Shown here: positions 23,056 to 32,700 of the stretch, piece after piece | How positions within the stretch are numbered: the stretch's first letter is position 1 | How the letters are laid out: each line of letters starts with the position of its first letter | NCBI GenBank assembly: GCA_017619275.1 | Contig: JAFZSR010000062.1 | Coordinates: 1 to 45,536, forward strand | DNA length: 45,536 nt | Source of the DNA: Prevotella sp. | GTDB taxonomy: Bacteria > Bacteroidota > Bacteroidia > Bacteroidales > Bacteroidaceae | Direction of reading: 5' to 3' | Notes under the pieces: generated by a model | Seen by the model: only the letters and a program-made list of their open reading frames with translations | Databases searched by the model: none | What the model was told of the DNA's origin: nothing | Made by a program: the position numbers and the translations under genes

Positions 23056-25056
23056 CTATAGTTTCAATTTGCCATCTTCACTAAATGCAGAACCGCCATC
23101 GTCGGTGCTATAGCCATAGTCGTACATCGACGAGTGGTTGGGGCCACTTTCATTCTTCGGATTGCTGCTGCTTACAGGTTTTCCATCGGTGCTGTAAGCA
23201 GTCTTTCCATCGTCCTTGCTTAAGCCATAGTCATACATCGACGAGTGGCCGTAGTCACTTTCATTCTTCGGCTTGCTGCTTACTGGTTTTCCGTCGGTGC
23301 TGTAAGCAGTCTTTCCATCGTCCTTGCTTAAGCCATAGTCATACATCGACGAGTGGTCGGGGCCACTTTCATTCTTCGGCTTGCTGCTGCCTGTCGGTTT
23401 TCCGTCGGTGCTGTAGGCTGGCTTTCCATCGTCCTTGTTGTATCCATAGTCATACATCGACGAGTGGTTGGGATTTCCATCCGACTGCGGTTCCTCATAG
23501 CTTTCGAACGATGTCTTTTCATAGTTGCTGCCGTTATTGACATCAGGAGAGGCTGACTGCTCCACATCATTACTGGACGACGGGGGCGTTTGCGCTGTTT
23601 TCTTAGTAGAGGCCGAATCTGCAACTGCTGGTTTCCCATCATCGCTGGTGGCTCTGTTATAAACCGACCTGCCTTCATTACCAAGACTTACAAAATACTG
23701 AAATTTGCTAAACCCATCCATTTCTTTCCATGGCTCACTAAAGCCCTTGCCCCATAGTTCTTTCATCTTAGAGCCGTATACGGGAGGCGGGGATGGTTTA
23801 AGAGGGTCAACGCTCAGCCCTTCCACATCATACAGTTCTGCTTCAAAGCCATTAAATTGTCTTTGAAAATCAGCCGCTTCAGTAGCTTTTTCCTCGGCAG
23901 TCTTTGCCGCTTTTTCCTCTGCTGTTTTTGCGGCTTTTTCCTCTGCTGCTTTTGTAGCTTTCCTTTTAGCAGCTTCTTTTGCCTTGTTTTCAGCAGCAGT
24001 TCTTGCTTCTGCAGAAAGGCCATATTTCATGGCATCATCACCTTCTGCAGCTATTGCTTGTTGCACTGCCTTTTCATACTCTATATCTAAAGTCTTTTTA
24101 TAGACATCATCATAAGTCGATTTATAGGTTTGTTCGTAAGTGGTTTTATATGTTTGTTCGTAAGTAGTTTTATATGTTTGGTCATAAACCGTCTTGACCG
24201 CTTTGTCATCAACTGCATTCTTTGCATTCGCCTTTGCCTGTTTCTTGGCTTGCTCTTTTGCAATTTCTTTTTCCAAAACCTTGGCGTTGTCTGCCATTTT
24301 TTCCCCCGCCTTTCCCGGAACCTTTGACCCCAGCTTATACAATCTCATGCCCAACTGCTTGACGCCTGGTACGGCTTTCGCAGCCTTAGCATAGGAAGGT
24401 CCGGGAATAGAACAGGCAGCAGAGATGGCGGCACCAATAGCTTCGTTTTTCGCAAATTCCATTTTCTCTTTGTCTGCAGAATATTTATAATGGGTCTCCA
24501 CTTTCTTAATTGGATCACCATTATCGTCGAGAACAAGTTCTCCGTTAACATCAGTTTGGTATGTTACGATTTTCACTTCTTCACGCTTGACCGATGCCAT
24601 GGCTTCGGCAGTATTCTCCATGCCTTCCACAGCTTGCCAGATAGCATCGATAGGACCTACTACGACCGAGGCTCCCGGAACAGCTCCTGCTATACCCATG
24701 ATGTCGTGTCGAGATTCCCAAATAGCGTCACTCGCTTCCTTTACTGCTGGAACATGATCCTTCAACACCTGTATACCAAGACCTATTACAGGATTACCTC
24801 CTGACATCACTACATTTTCAACTATAGCCCTTGTGATGGGTGCATCTCTTCCGTATTCCGCTTCAAGCACATCTTTGTTTGCATCATAAACAAGTCCGAC
24901 AGCATGAGCAGCGGGTATGGCAGCATATACGCCATCGCGCATCTTCACTGGATCGTCGTTAATCCAACCGTCAACATATTTGACAACACCTTTTGTTGTA
25001 TTAACACCTGGCACCCAGTCGGTAACATTGTCTACGATTTCGCCCCAATCTGCCAT
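23056..25056 (-). CDS. Repeat-rich T6SS effector candidate
   Basis: Not recognised by family (666 aa). The N-terminal third is helical with small-residue-rich stretches such as IMGIAGAVPGASVVVGPIDA and AIGAAISAACSIPGPSYAKAAK, which look like the membrane-inserting start of Rhs/PAAR-linked effectors. A lysine/alanine-rich helical section holds four 8-residue repeats (TYEQTYKT type) and AEEKAAKT repeats. The C-terminus has almost four copies of a 36-37-residue unit beginning HSSMYDYG and containing DDGKTAYSTDGKP. The DNA is AT-rich (19 of 60 bases G/C at 24,061-24,120) compared with the baseplate genes (38 of 60 at 12,121-12,180), suggesting later acquisition. It follows the PAAR-like gene and is followed by a DUF2931 gene, as in effector/immunity cassettes. 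No catalytic motif is visible. Confidence 0.65.
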   Translation of the reverse strand: MADWGEIVDNVTDWVPGVNTTKGVVKYVDGWINDDPVKMRDGVYAAIPAAHAVGLVYDANKDVLEAEYGRDAPITRAIVENVVMSGGNPVIGLGIQVLKDHVPAVKEASDAIWESRHDIMGIAGAVPGASVVVGPIDAIWQAVEGMENTAEAMASVKREEVKIVTYQTDVNGELVLDDNGDPIKKVETHYKYSADKEKMEFAKNEAIGAAISAACSIPGPSYAKAAKAVPGVKQLGMRLYKLGSKVPGKAGEKMADNAKVLEKEIAKEQAKKQAKANAKNAVDDKAVKTVYDQTYKTTYEQTYKTTYEQTYKSTYDDVYKKTLDIEYEKAVQQAIAAEGDDAMKYGLSAEARTAAENKAKEAAKRKATKAAEEKAAKTAEEKAAKTAEEKATEAADFQRQFNGFEAELYDVEGLSVDPLKPSPPPVYGSKMKELWGKGFSEPWKEMDGFSKFQYFVSLGNEGRSVYNRATSDDGKPAVADSASTKKTAQTPPSSSNDVEQSASPDVNNGSNYEKTSFESYEEPQSDGNPNHSSMYDYGYNKDDGKPAYSTDGKPTGSSKPKNESGPDHSSMYDYGLSKDDGKTAYSTDGKPVSSKPKNESDYGHSSMYDYGLSKDDGKTAYSTDGKPVSSSNPKNESGPNHSSMYDYGYSTDDGGSAFSEDGKLKL
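23091..23490. repeat. Tandem 108-111-bp coding repeats
   Basis: The marker CGACGAGTGG recurs at 23128, 23239, 23347 and 23458, giving spacings of 111, 108 and 111 bp. Each unit encodes one copy of the HSSMYDYG...DDGK...STDGKP motif at the C-terminus of the 666-aa protein. Near-identity of the DNA suggests recent amplification. Confidence 0.9.
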
Positions 25057-25084
25057 AGTTCAACTCTTTATAAATAAATATATA

Positions 25085-25726
25085 TCACGCTGGCATAGCT
25101 GGCGCATATACTAAATCAATATCGAAAAGGGCTGTATAATCGACTTTGAAAGAGCAGCCTCTCTTCTCCAATTGCTTAAAAGCCTTAGAATAAGTGCTCA
25201 TCACATCACCACTGAACTCCTTGTCGTTCATATTGGCCAGCATACTCTTTTCGCATAAATAGTTCATGGCATAAGCCAAATCGGCCACCTCGCTGTCGGC
25301 CCCAATAATAAGATGCACATTCAGGTTTTGCCCTTTCTTGATAGACAGCGATGCCGTGCTCTTCACTTCGTCGATGGTTCTTACAAGGATGTTGCCCATT
25401 TCCTGCGAGTCTTGAACCTCTCCGGTGTCCAAGTTGAAAATCACTTCGGAGCAGTCAATGAACAAGGTCTTGTCTATCTTGTTCTTGTTAAACAACCCGT
25501 TTTCCCACTGAGGTTTGGTAGACTTATAAAATGTATAGCCTTGGAACTTCCTGTCGCCTATCTTGTATTCGGATATGCGATAGGATGTCATCATATCAAA
25601 GGGAATAACCGAGAACATCACACTGATATAGATATCCTTATCCTGCGAATCCTTGTCGTCTTTGTTCTGCTGTTCCTCTTTTGGCTCCGGCTCGTTGCTG
25701 GGCTTGCTTGATCCTGTTCCTGTCAT
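25085..25726 (-). CDS. Hypothetical protein in the payload cassette
   Basis: Not recognised (213 aa). The N-terminus is a very polar, charged low-complexity stretch (MTGTGSSKPSNEPEPKEEQQ, then a KD/QD-rich run). After that comes a soluble alpha/beta domain with FSVIPFDMMTSY, TLFIDCSEVIFN, VHLIIGADSEVADLAYAM and a C-terminal beta segment. No signal peptide or membrane helix is present. It lies between the PAAR-like gene and the 666-aa effector candidate with gaps of about 28 bp on both sides. In such a position adaptor or chaperone proteins for effector loading are common, so this is a plausible guess, without sequence proof. Confidence 0.6.
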   Translation of the reverse strand: MTGTGSSKPSNEPEPKEEQQNKDDKDSQDKDIYISVMFSVIPFDMMTSYRISEYKIGDRKFQGYTFYKSTKPQWENGLFNKNKIDKTLFIDCSEVIFNLDTGEVQDSQEMGNILVRTIDEVKSTASLSIKKGQNLNVHLIIGADSEVADLAYAMNYLCEKSMLANMNDKEFSGDVMSTYSKAFKQLEKRGCSFKVDYTALFDIDLVYAPAMPA

Positions 25727-25754
25727 GGTGTGATTTATTTAGTTTGCTCCAAGC

Positions 25755-26462
25755 TTATTGTTTGTCGCTGGCAGGGCAGTATTTGTTGTTCACCTTCTCT
25801 ATGGCAGCCGCCTGCTTCTTGGCAGCGTTCTCACGATAGGTCTGGCTAGCCTCACGCGCTTTCTGCGCCTTGGCGGTTTCGTCGTTGGCCTCGTATGTCT
25901 CGGCCATGCGATCCAAGTCGGCAGCGAAGGCGCTGTCGCTGGCTCCGGCATGACTGGCCGATTCCATCTCACTGTCATACTGGCTCTGCTCCGACGGTGA
26001 CATTTGCTGTCGCTGGACGGGCGACAGGGGCAAGGGGATAGATACATCGACCGACACGTCGGGGGTAATGACGGGCGGCACGCCGGGCATCTGTCCGTCG
26101 GTGGTGAACTTGATGACCCCACCCCACATGCACAGACACTGGCTGTTGCGCGTCAGCGCCGGCTGTCCCTGTATGAGGCACTGCGGGTTGCCGGGCATCC
26201 AAGGGGCGCTGATGGCAGGGATGCAGGGCATGGGGGTGAGCACGCCCATGGCAGCCGCCGTGGCAGCGGCCACGGTGGGGTTACTGGGGGTGTTGCACAT
26301 GCCAAAAGGCATGATGTTCACCATTGGTGCGAAGTCCATGATGTTGGCGCGCGGCACATTGCAGAGCATCTTGGTGCGTGCCGGAAGCACAACGAGCGAC
26401 GATGGTGCCAGCCCAAAGGTGCAGGTCATCATGGCTCCGAGAGTGACGTAGCTGTCTCCCAT
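25755..26462 (-). CDS. PAAR-like (DUF4280) spike-tip protein
   Basis: This 235-aa protein has the DUF4280 PAAR-like pattern: an opening MGDSYVTLGAMMTCTFG, then ANIMDFAPMVNIMPFGMC, TPMPCIPAISAPWMPGNPQC, PALTRNSQCLCMWGG and the strand VIKF. The Cys and Gly/Pro positions match a compact metal-stabilised cone. Residues 1-125 form the tip domain. A Pro-rich linker and a helical, charged tail (about 150-235) follow and could hold a partner. PAAR proteins cap VgrG and carry effectors; vgrG lies two genes upstream. The downstream genes are then candidates for its cargo. The family assignment is strong; partner identity is inference. Confidence 0.88.
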   Translation of the reverse strand: MGDSYVTLGAMMTCTFGLAPSSLVVLPARTKMLCNVPRANIMDFAPMVNIMPFGMCNTPSNPTVAAATAAAMGVLTPMPCIPAISAPWMPGNPQCLIQGQPALTRNSQCLCMWGGVIKFTTDGQMPGVPPVITPDVSVDVSIPLPLSPVQRQQMSPSEQSQYDSEMESASHAGASDSAFAADLDRMAETYEANDETAKAQKAREASQTYRENAAKKQAAAIEKVNNKYCPASDKQ

Positions 26463-26468
26463 TGTTTC

Positions 26469-27446
26469 TTATTGCTTTTCTTCTTCTACCAAACTGGTTA
26501 TAAGGCGGTCGAGGATGTCGTCGATGGTCTGTTGGTCGCCATTGGCTCGTGCTTCGAGCATGGCCTTGGCCTCGCCAACGGGCACCACCACCTGCCCCGT
26601 GAGGCGCATGGCATGGTCGATGTGTGCCATGCTGTCGGCATCACCCTGGTCGGCAATGAGGCTGAAGAGTGCCAATTGTCCGTCAGGGTCGGGATAGTTG
26701 GAGGTGGCTTCGCAGAGCGCAGCTGCCAGATCGCGGGCATCGTCCTGCATACTCATGGCTTCCTGCTTCAGCAATCGTGCCACAGCATTGGCTTCCTCTT
26801 TGTCGCCCTGGCCGAGGGCCGTCTGCATGTCGCCAATAGCCGTCTGCATTTTCGGTGCCTTGCGCTCATTGCTTCTCTTCACCTTATTAAATATAGAGCG
26901 GAAGCGGCTGGCATCCAGTGTGTCGAAGGCCTCTGGTCGTCCCGTGTTGACGAGCGATTCCACCACGGCCTTGGCGGCAAGCATCACCTGCATGTAGTCA
27001 TCCATGCGGCGCAGGGCACTCTTCACGCCCTTGACATGTGTTCCGCTGCTTTCCACCACCTGCCCTATCTGCGTCATCATGGCCTGGGCGGCATCGGCCT
27101 GTTGTGCCAGCTGATTTGCAGTTTCCATCAGCTCCTTGGCCGCGTCCATGGGATCCTGTGGCTTCGGTTCGTCAGTCTTGTAGGGGTTGGGCTTTTTATG
27201 TTCTTTCCGCCGCTCCTCAATCTGGCGCAGTTTTTCTTCCGCTTCCTTGATGCTGGCATCCATGCCCATGGAGTCCTCCTCTTCTTCTGTGGAATCTTCT
27301 GAGGGAATGGGGGCTGCAGGAGCTATAGGCTCAGCATCAGCAACTACGGGGGCGTCGACGGCTGCGGAGTCATCGGCAGCTGGCGTGGGGGCCTTGATCA
27401 AGTCGAGGTCGAAAGAAGCGAATTCGTCGTCCCAGTTGTTGGCCAT
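26469..27446 (-). CDS. Helical protein between vgrG and PAAR gene
   Basis: Not recognised (325 aa). The first 60 residues are acidic and low-complexity (Ala, Pro, Asp, Glu). The rest is predicted helical by composition, including EAEEKLRQIEERRKEHKK and a run of alanine/methionine-rich helices with many Asp and Gln residues (for example MEDTANQLAQQADAAQ-like sequence near residues 105-125). No signal peptide, membrane segment or catalytic motif is seen. It sits between vgrG (gap 15 bp) and the PAAR-like gene (gap 6 bp), so it most likely acts as a spike adaptor, effector chaperone or structural tip part. It also resembles in style the helical proteins found next to vgrG in other Bacteroidales T6SS loci, without a name I can assign. 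Confidence 0.6.
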   Translation of the reverse strand: MANNWDDEFASFDLDLIKAPTPAADDSAAVDAPVVADAEPIAPAAPIPSEDSTEEEEDSMGMDASIKEAEEKLRQIEERRKEHKKPNPYKTDEPKPQDPMDAAKELMETANQLAQQADAAQAMMTQIGQVVESSGTHVKGVKSALRRMDDYMQVMLAAKAVVESLVNTGRPEAFDTLDASRFRSIFNKVKRSNERKAPKMQTAIGDMQTALGQGDKEEANAVARLLKQEAMSMQDDARDLAAALCEATSNYPDPDGQLALFSLIADQGDADSMAHIDHAMRLTGQVVVPVGEAKAMLEARANGDQQTIDDILDRLITSLVEEEKQ

Positions 27447-27461
27447 GTGCGTATGGGTGCT

Positions 27462-29660
27462 TTAGCTTTCCTTGATGATGGGCGCATTGATGTCGATGCT
27501 TGCGGAGGCCGCAATCTTGGCCGATGCAGTGGCGTTTACCTCTACGTTCATTCCCTGCATCTTTGCCGTCTGGTCCGAGAGGTAATTGCTGCTCATACCC
27601 TTGAGCTTCACGTTCTGCTTGGCCTGCGCACTGAAGTTATTGGCTGTGATCTTGCAGTCCTTGTCTACTTTGACGACTTGGTCTTCCTTGACGTTGACAT
27701 TTTGCTTCTTCTTCGATGTGATGGTCATGTCTTTCTCAGAATCGACAATCAGCTCCTTGCCCGAACTGATGTTCATGTTTTCGTCGGACGACTGCCAGAG
27801 TTCCTTTCCAGCCTCAATGTTGATGTTTTCACCTGCCGTCATCGACGAGTTCTTGGCCACGCCAGTATTCATGTCGTTGTCCACGTCGATAGTCATGTCG
27901 TGCTTGGCCTTCATCTTGATATCGTGCCCAGCCTCCAGTTTGATGTCCTTATCGGCGTAGAGTTCAATGTTGCCCTTCGACTTCAGTTTAATGAGTTTCT
28001 GGTCGGTGGAAATCAGGATGTCGTAGTTGTGCGTCTGATTATCGTAGATTTGTATGAACCCACCCTTTCCCCATGAGTCACTGCTCTCGTTGTCGTGGAT
28101 TTCGATGGTGTGTCCGCTGGCGGTACGTATGGCTTTTACATTGTTGCTACCCGGATTCCAACCGCCATCAACAGGACGATTAGGGCTGAAATGTGCACCG
28201 CAAACGTAGGGGCGCTCGTAATTGCCCTCCTCGAAGTCGACATACACCTCGGTGAATTTCTCTGGAATGAGATGCACGCCAAAGCATGTACCTTCACCAC
28301 CGATATAGGGCTGCGACACATGTATCCATGGCGTACAGCCGTTGGAGCTTCCCTCCTTGTAATCTTTCATTTGCCACGGGAAGCGCACTTTCACGCGGCC
28401 CCAGTGCTTGGGGTCGTCGGTTTCCACCACATGGGCACGCACCGGGTGGTCGCACCGTGGAAAAACCATGGGATTGAAATAGGGCGGATAACTGATTTTG
28501 GCAGTGATGCCCTGGAATTGATTGCGATACTCATCATCGACGCCAAAGGTATGGGTGACGTCGGTGACAAGGATTTCGTCCTGCTGCACCTCGCTCTTCT
28601 CTGTGGAGGTGCCACTGATATAGTTGTCGAGGATGGTGAGCTTGGTGCCGATACGCATCTTCGAGCAGAAGGTGGTGCCTTGGTAGATGAGCAGATTGGA
28701 GCGCAGCGAATGTTGTTCGGCCGTGAACTGCTCCTTATGCGTGCCATCTTGTGGTTTCTTGCTCTCGGCCAGGCTGTCGTTCTCGATACTGGCGCCATCC
28801 AAAAACCTGCGTGTACGTGCCGAGTACACCTGCTTGGAGGCGGCGAAAGTGCTGTCGTTGAGTTTGTTGCCGGTGTCGGCCTGATCCTCGCCCAAGAAGG
28901 CATCTCCATGCCCCATCTCGTTGTAAGTCATGTAGGCAAAGCCAAACATCTGGTGCATGGTGCGCAGCGTCACGCTATAGTCCTCGATGTCGAGACTGGG
29001 GTACTTCAGCTGCAGCGACTCAGTGGCACTATCGTCAAGCTTGCCAAAGAAGAATTTCTTACCGTTGTTGAACATCCACTCACCATAGCGCTGCGCCTGC
29101 CGCTGCAGGAACTGGTAGTCGGTTTCGTTATACTGAACGGTGTAGAAGATTTTGTCGGAGTACTGCGGCTGGCCATCAATTTCGATGTTGTTGCGCTCCT
29201 TCCCCACTGCCTGAACAATTTCGCCGAGAGAGCTCTCGTTGTACATGTGGCAGTTGGGATGGTTGATCATAGCGGCATCCTTCGAGAGGCACTCCACCTG
29301 TATGACATACTCGCTGTCGTGCCGGGCAGCATGCGCCGATGCCACGAAACCCTCGAACTCCAGGTCGGCCGTCTTGCCGCCACCGTCGGAGTAGTTGCTC
29401 TGCTGCTTCTCGATGGCATCGGTTTGCAGCGAGAGCGTCACCGCCTTGCCGATGATGGCCGAACAGGCAGAGAACTGTATCTCGCTGATGTCTTCTTCGG
29501 GATCCTTGCGCAACTCGAACGACAACGAGCAAGGCTTCAGCAACTGCTGATGCATCTTAAAGTTGTCGAGACGATAGGGCGCGCCGGCAATGTCGATCTT
29601 AAAGCCTTTCGACTCGGTGCCTGCAATGCTGACTCTTATTTGGTTGACAGAAATGGACAT
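27462..29660 (-). CDS. tssI: T6SS spike protein VgrG (TssI)
   Basis: VgrG trimerises to form the puncturing spike on top of the Hcp tube. The 732-aa protein shows the gp27-like base (residues about 1-380, with YRLDNFKMHQQLLKPCSLSF and TVQYNETDYQFLQRQAQRYGEWMF), the OB-fold region with DPKHWGRVKVRFPW and GGEGTCFGVHLIPE, and a C-terminal beta-helix needle built of short repeats such as NIELYADKDIKLEAGHDIKM and NINIEAGK. It ends in KIAASASIDINAPIIKES without an enzymatic extension. The PAAR-like protein encoded two genes downstream would cap the needle. Order and sequence make this identification very secure. Confidence 0.95.
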   Translation of the reverse strand: MSISVNQIRVSIAGTESKGFKIDIAGAPYRLDNFKMHQQLLKPCSLSFELRKDPEEDISEIQFSACSAIIGKAVTLSLQTDAIEKQQSNYSDGGGKTADLEFEGFVASAHAARHDSEYVIQVECLSKDAAMINHPNCHMYNESSLGEIVQAVGKERNNIEIDGQPQYSDKIFYTVQYNETDYQFLQRQAQRYGEWMFNNGKKFFFGKLDDSATESLQLKYPSLDIEDYSVTLRTMHQMFGFAYMTYNEMGHGDAFLGEDQADTGNKLNDSTFAASKQVYSARTRRFLDGASIENDSLAESKKPQDGTHKEQFTAEQHSLRSNLLIYQGTTFCSKMRIGTKLTILDNYISGTSTEKSEVQQDEILVTDVTHTFGVDDEYRNQFQGITAKISYPPYFNPMVFPRCDHPVRAHVVETDDPKHWGRVKVRFPWQMKDYKEGSSNGCTPWIHVSQPYIGGEGTCFGVHLIPEKFTEVYVDFEEGNYERPYVCGAHFSPNRPVDGGWNPGSNNVKAIRTASGHTIEIHDNESSDSWGKGGFIQIYDNQTHNYDILISTDQKLIKLKSKGNIELYADKDIKLEAGHDIKMKAKHDMTIDVDNDMNTGVAKNSSMTAGENINIEAGKELWQSSDENMNISSGKELIVDSEKDMTITSKKKQNVNVKEDQVVKVDKDCKITANNFSAQAKQNVKLKGMSSNYLSDQTAKMQGMNVEVNATASAKIAASASIDINAPIIKES

Positions 29661-29717
29661 GGACGATGAATAAGAAATAATGAATGATGAATTCAGAAAA
29701 ACGGCTGAGTTGCCGAC

Positions 29718-32700
29718 CTACGTCCACTTGTTGTCGAAGGTGGCCGTCTCGTTGATTCCGACGACGATAACCTCGGCGGCGAGTGTAATCTGCGAATACA
29801 TCAGCTTTGAGTCGCTGTCGTTGAAGTAGTCGCGCAGTCCCACACAATAGGCGTTCTTGAAGTTCACAGTCTTGAAGCAACGTTTGTTCTGTCGCGCCCA
29901 CACCACAAACTTCAGGTATCCATCGTAGACGAGCGTCTTCTCGAACATCCAGTTGTAGAAGAACACATCGTCGTCGCTGGTGGCTGGCATGGTGAAAGTG
30001 ATGCGCCCTCCACGCGGACGTGCCGAGGGCTTGCCCGTGCTGTCGCACATTTGCGAGAAGTCGTAGCTGCACTCCACGATGCCATATTTCTTGTTGTTGA
30101 TGACCACCTTACCGTGGAAGGCATCGTTGTCGTTGGCAGCAGGTTTGGGCATGCCACCAGCAAGCGATGAGGCGAGGTTGTCGACGGCACCTTTGGCCGA
30201 CGCTTTGAGATCGCCGCCCATGCCCAGGGCCTCGGCAAAGCCGCTGGCAATGTTGTCGACAGCATCCTTCGCCAGGTTTTGCAGTTGCGCGGTGAGGTTG
30301 TTCAGCGTATTCGTTATCTGCTCCTGCAGCTTGTTGACGGCATTGGTGATGGCCTCCTTGCCCTTGTTGAGCAGTTCCTGACCTTTCTCCTTCACAGCAT
30401 TGGCCACCTCCTTCGCCTTCTCCTTGGCCTCGTTGACGGCATCCTTGGCAGCATTGACCAGCTTCTGGGCCTCATCCTTGATTTCCTGTGCTGCCTTCTT
30501 CACGCCCTCCTTGATCTCGTTCACCGTGTTGAGGGCTTCCTCCTTGATGGCGTTATAGGTCTCCACCACCTCCTTTTTGGCAGCTTCGTAGGCAGCCTTG
30601 GCCTCGCCCTTCACGGCGTTGTAGGTCTCGGTCACCTCCTTCTTAGCAGCCTCGTAGGTCTGCTTGGCCTCGTCCTTAACGGCGTTGTAGGCCTTTTGGG
30701 CCTCCTCCTTGGCGGCGTTGTAGGCTTCCTGGGCTTTACCCTTGGCAGCATTGTAAGCCTCCTCGGCTTTACCCTTTATCGAGTTGTATGCCTCTTCGGC
30801 CTTGGCCTTGGCGGCATTGTAGGCCTCCTCGGCCTTACCCTTCACCGAGTTGTACACCTCCTGGGCCTTGTCCTTTGCAGCATTGTAAGCCTCCTCGGCT
30901 TTACCCTTCACCTGGTTGTAGACTTCCTCGGCCTTTGCCTTGGCGTTATTGTAAGCCTCTTCGGCTTTACCCTTCACCTGGTTGTAGACTTCCTCGGCCT
31001 TTGCCTTAGCGTTGTTGTAAGCCTCCTCGGCTTTACTTTTCACCGAGTTGTACACCTCTTCGGCCTTAGCCTTTGCCGTATTGTAAGCCTGCTCGGCTTT
31101 CTCCTTTGCGGTATTGTAAGCCTGTTGAGCCTTCTCCTTCGCAGTATTGTAAGCCTTCTGGGCAGTTTCCTTGGCGGAGTTGTAAACCTCCTGGGCTTTC
31201 TGCTTGGCAGCATCCAATGCATCCTGGGCCTTCTGCTTCATCGAGTTGTAGACCTGCTCTGCCTTCTGCTTGGCAGCGTCGAGCGTCTCGCGTGCCTTTG
31301 CCATGGCAGTGTCGTAGGCCTGCTGAGCCCTTTGCATGGCATCATTGTAGGCCTGTGATGCCTTGTCGTAGAGTTGCCCAGCCTGCTGCTTGGCACTCTC
31401 ATAGGCCTGTTTCGCAGCTTGGGAAGCACTGTCGTAAGCCTGTTGCGCGGCTTGCTTGGCCTGGTCGCAAGTTTGCTTGGCCTGGTTCACCGCCTGATTG
31501 AAGGCTTGTTGGGCTTGCTGCTGGGCACTATCAAGTGTCTGCTTGGCCTGCTGCATGGCACCGTCGAACGACTGTTGAGCCTGTTGCACGGCGCCGTTGA
31601 GCGTCTGCTGAGCCTGTTGCATGGTGCTGTCGAGCGTCTGCTTGGCATCCTGCATGGTATTGTCGAGCGTCTGCTTGGCATCCTGCATGGTGCTCTCGAG
31701 CGTCTGCTTGGCATCCTGCAAGGAGCTGTCGAGCGTCTGCTTGGCATCCTGCAAAGTGCTGTCAAGCGTCTGTTGGGCCTCCTGCATGGTGCTCTCGAGC
31801 GTCTGCTGGGCTTGCTGCGTGGCGTTTTCGAGCGTCTGCTGAGCCTCTTGCATGGTGTTCTCGAACTCTTGCTGGGCTTGCTGCGCGGCACTGTCGAGCG
31901 TTTGCTTGGCATCCTGCATGGTGCTCTCAAGCGTTTGCTTGGCTTCCTGGGTGGCACTGTCGAACGACTGCTGTGCGTCCTGCTGCATCGAGGCCAGGGT
32001 TTGCTGGGCCTGCTGCGTAGCGTTGTCAAGCGTCTGCTGAGCCTGCTGCATGGCATTTTGGTAGGCTTCCTTTGCCTCGGAAGCCACCTCCTCGCCCATC
32101 TCCTGGGCCTGCTCAACCAATTCGTTGATTTTCTGCTCGGCAGCATCGCAAGCCTCCAAGGCCTTCTGCTGAGCCTGCTCCACAGCCTCGTTCACCTTCG
32201 ACTCCATCTCGGCAGCCACCTCTTCGGCCTTCTGCTGCATCTCCTCGGCAGCCTGCTCAGCCTGTTGCTGCACCTGGCTGGCCACCTGGTCGGCTTGCTG
32301 CTGCGCTTGGTCGTAGGCAGCACTGGCGGCGTCTTGCGCCTCTGCCATCTTGTCGCCCAGTTGCTGACCCGCTTGGTCGATAGCGTTCTGCGCCATCTGC
32401 TGCATCCCCTCGGTAGCATTCTGCACCGTATTGGACACCTGCGACAGTGTATCTTGGACCTGTGGCTTCACGTTGTCGAGCGCAGCCTGCGCTTGTTGCT
32501 GTGCGGCACTGGCAGCATCGGTGAGTTGCTGCTGCACTCCAGCGGCAGCGTCCTGCATCTGTTGCTGGGCAGCCCCGGCGGCATCACCAATTTGCTGCTG
32601 GGCATCGGCCATCATCTGCTGCGTCTGTGCCCTGGCTTCATCCATGGTTGCCTGTGCACTTGCTTGAGCCTCTTGTATAGCGGCGTCAATCTGACCTTTC

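Noticed and set aside
23091-23490. CRISPR-like regular spacing of near-identical units
   Set aside because: Units of 108-111 bp have no spacer/repeat alternation and are translated in frame as protein repeats.
30279-31358. Leu/Val/Gly-rich plus-strand frame that looks like a membrane protein
   Set aside because: Same repeat effect on the opposite strand; no start signal and no neighbours on that strand.
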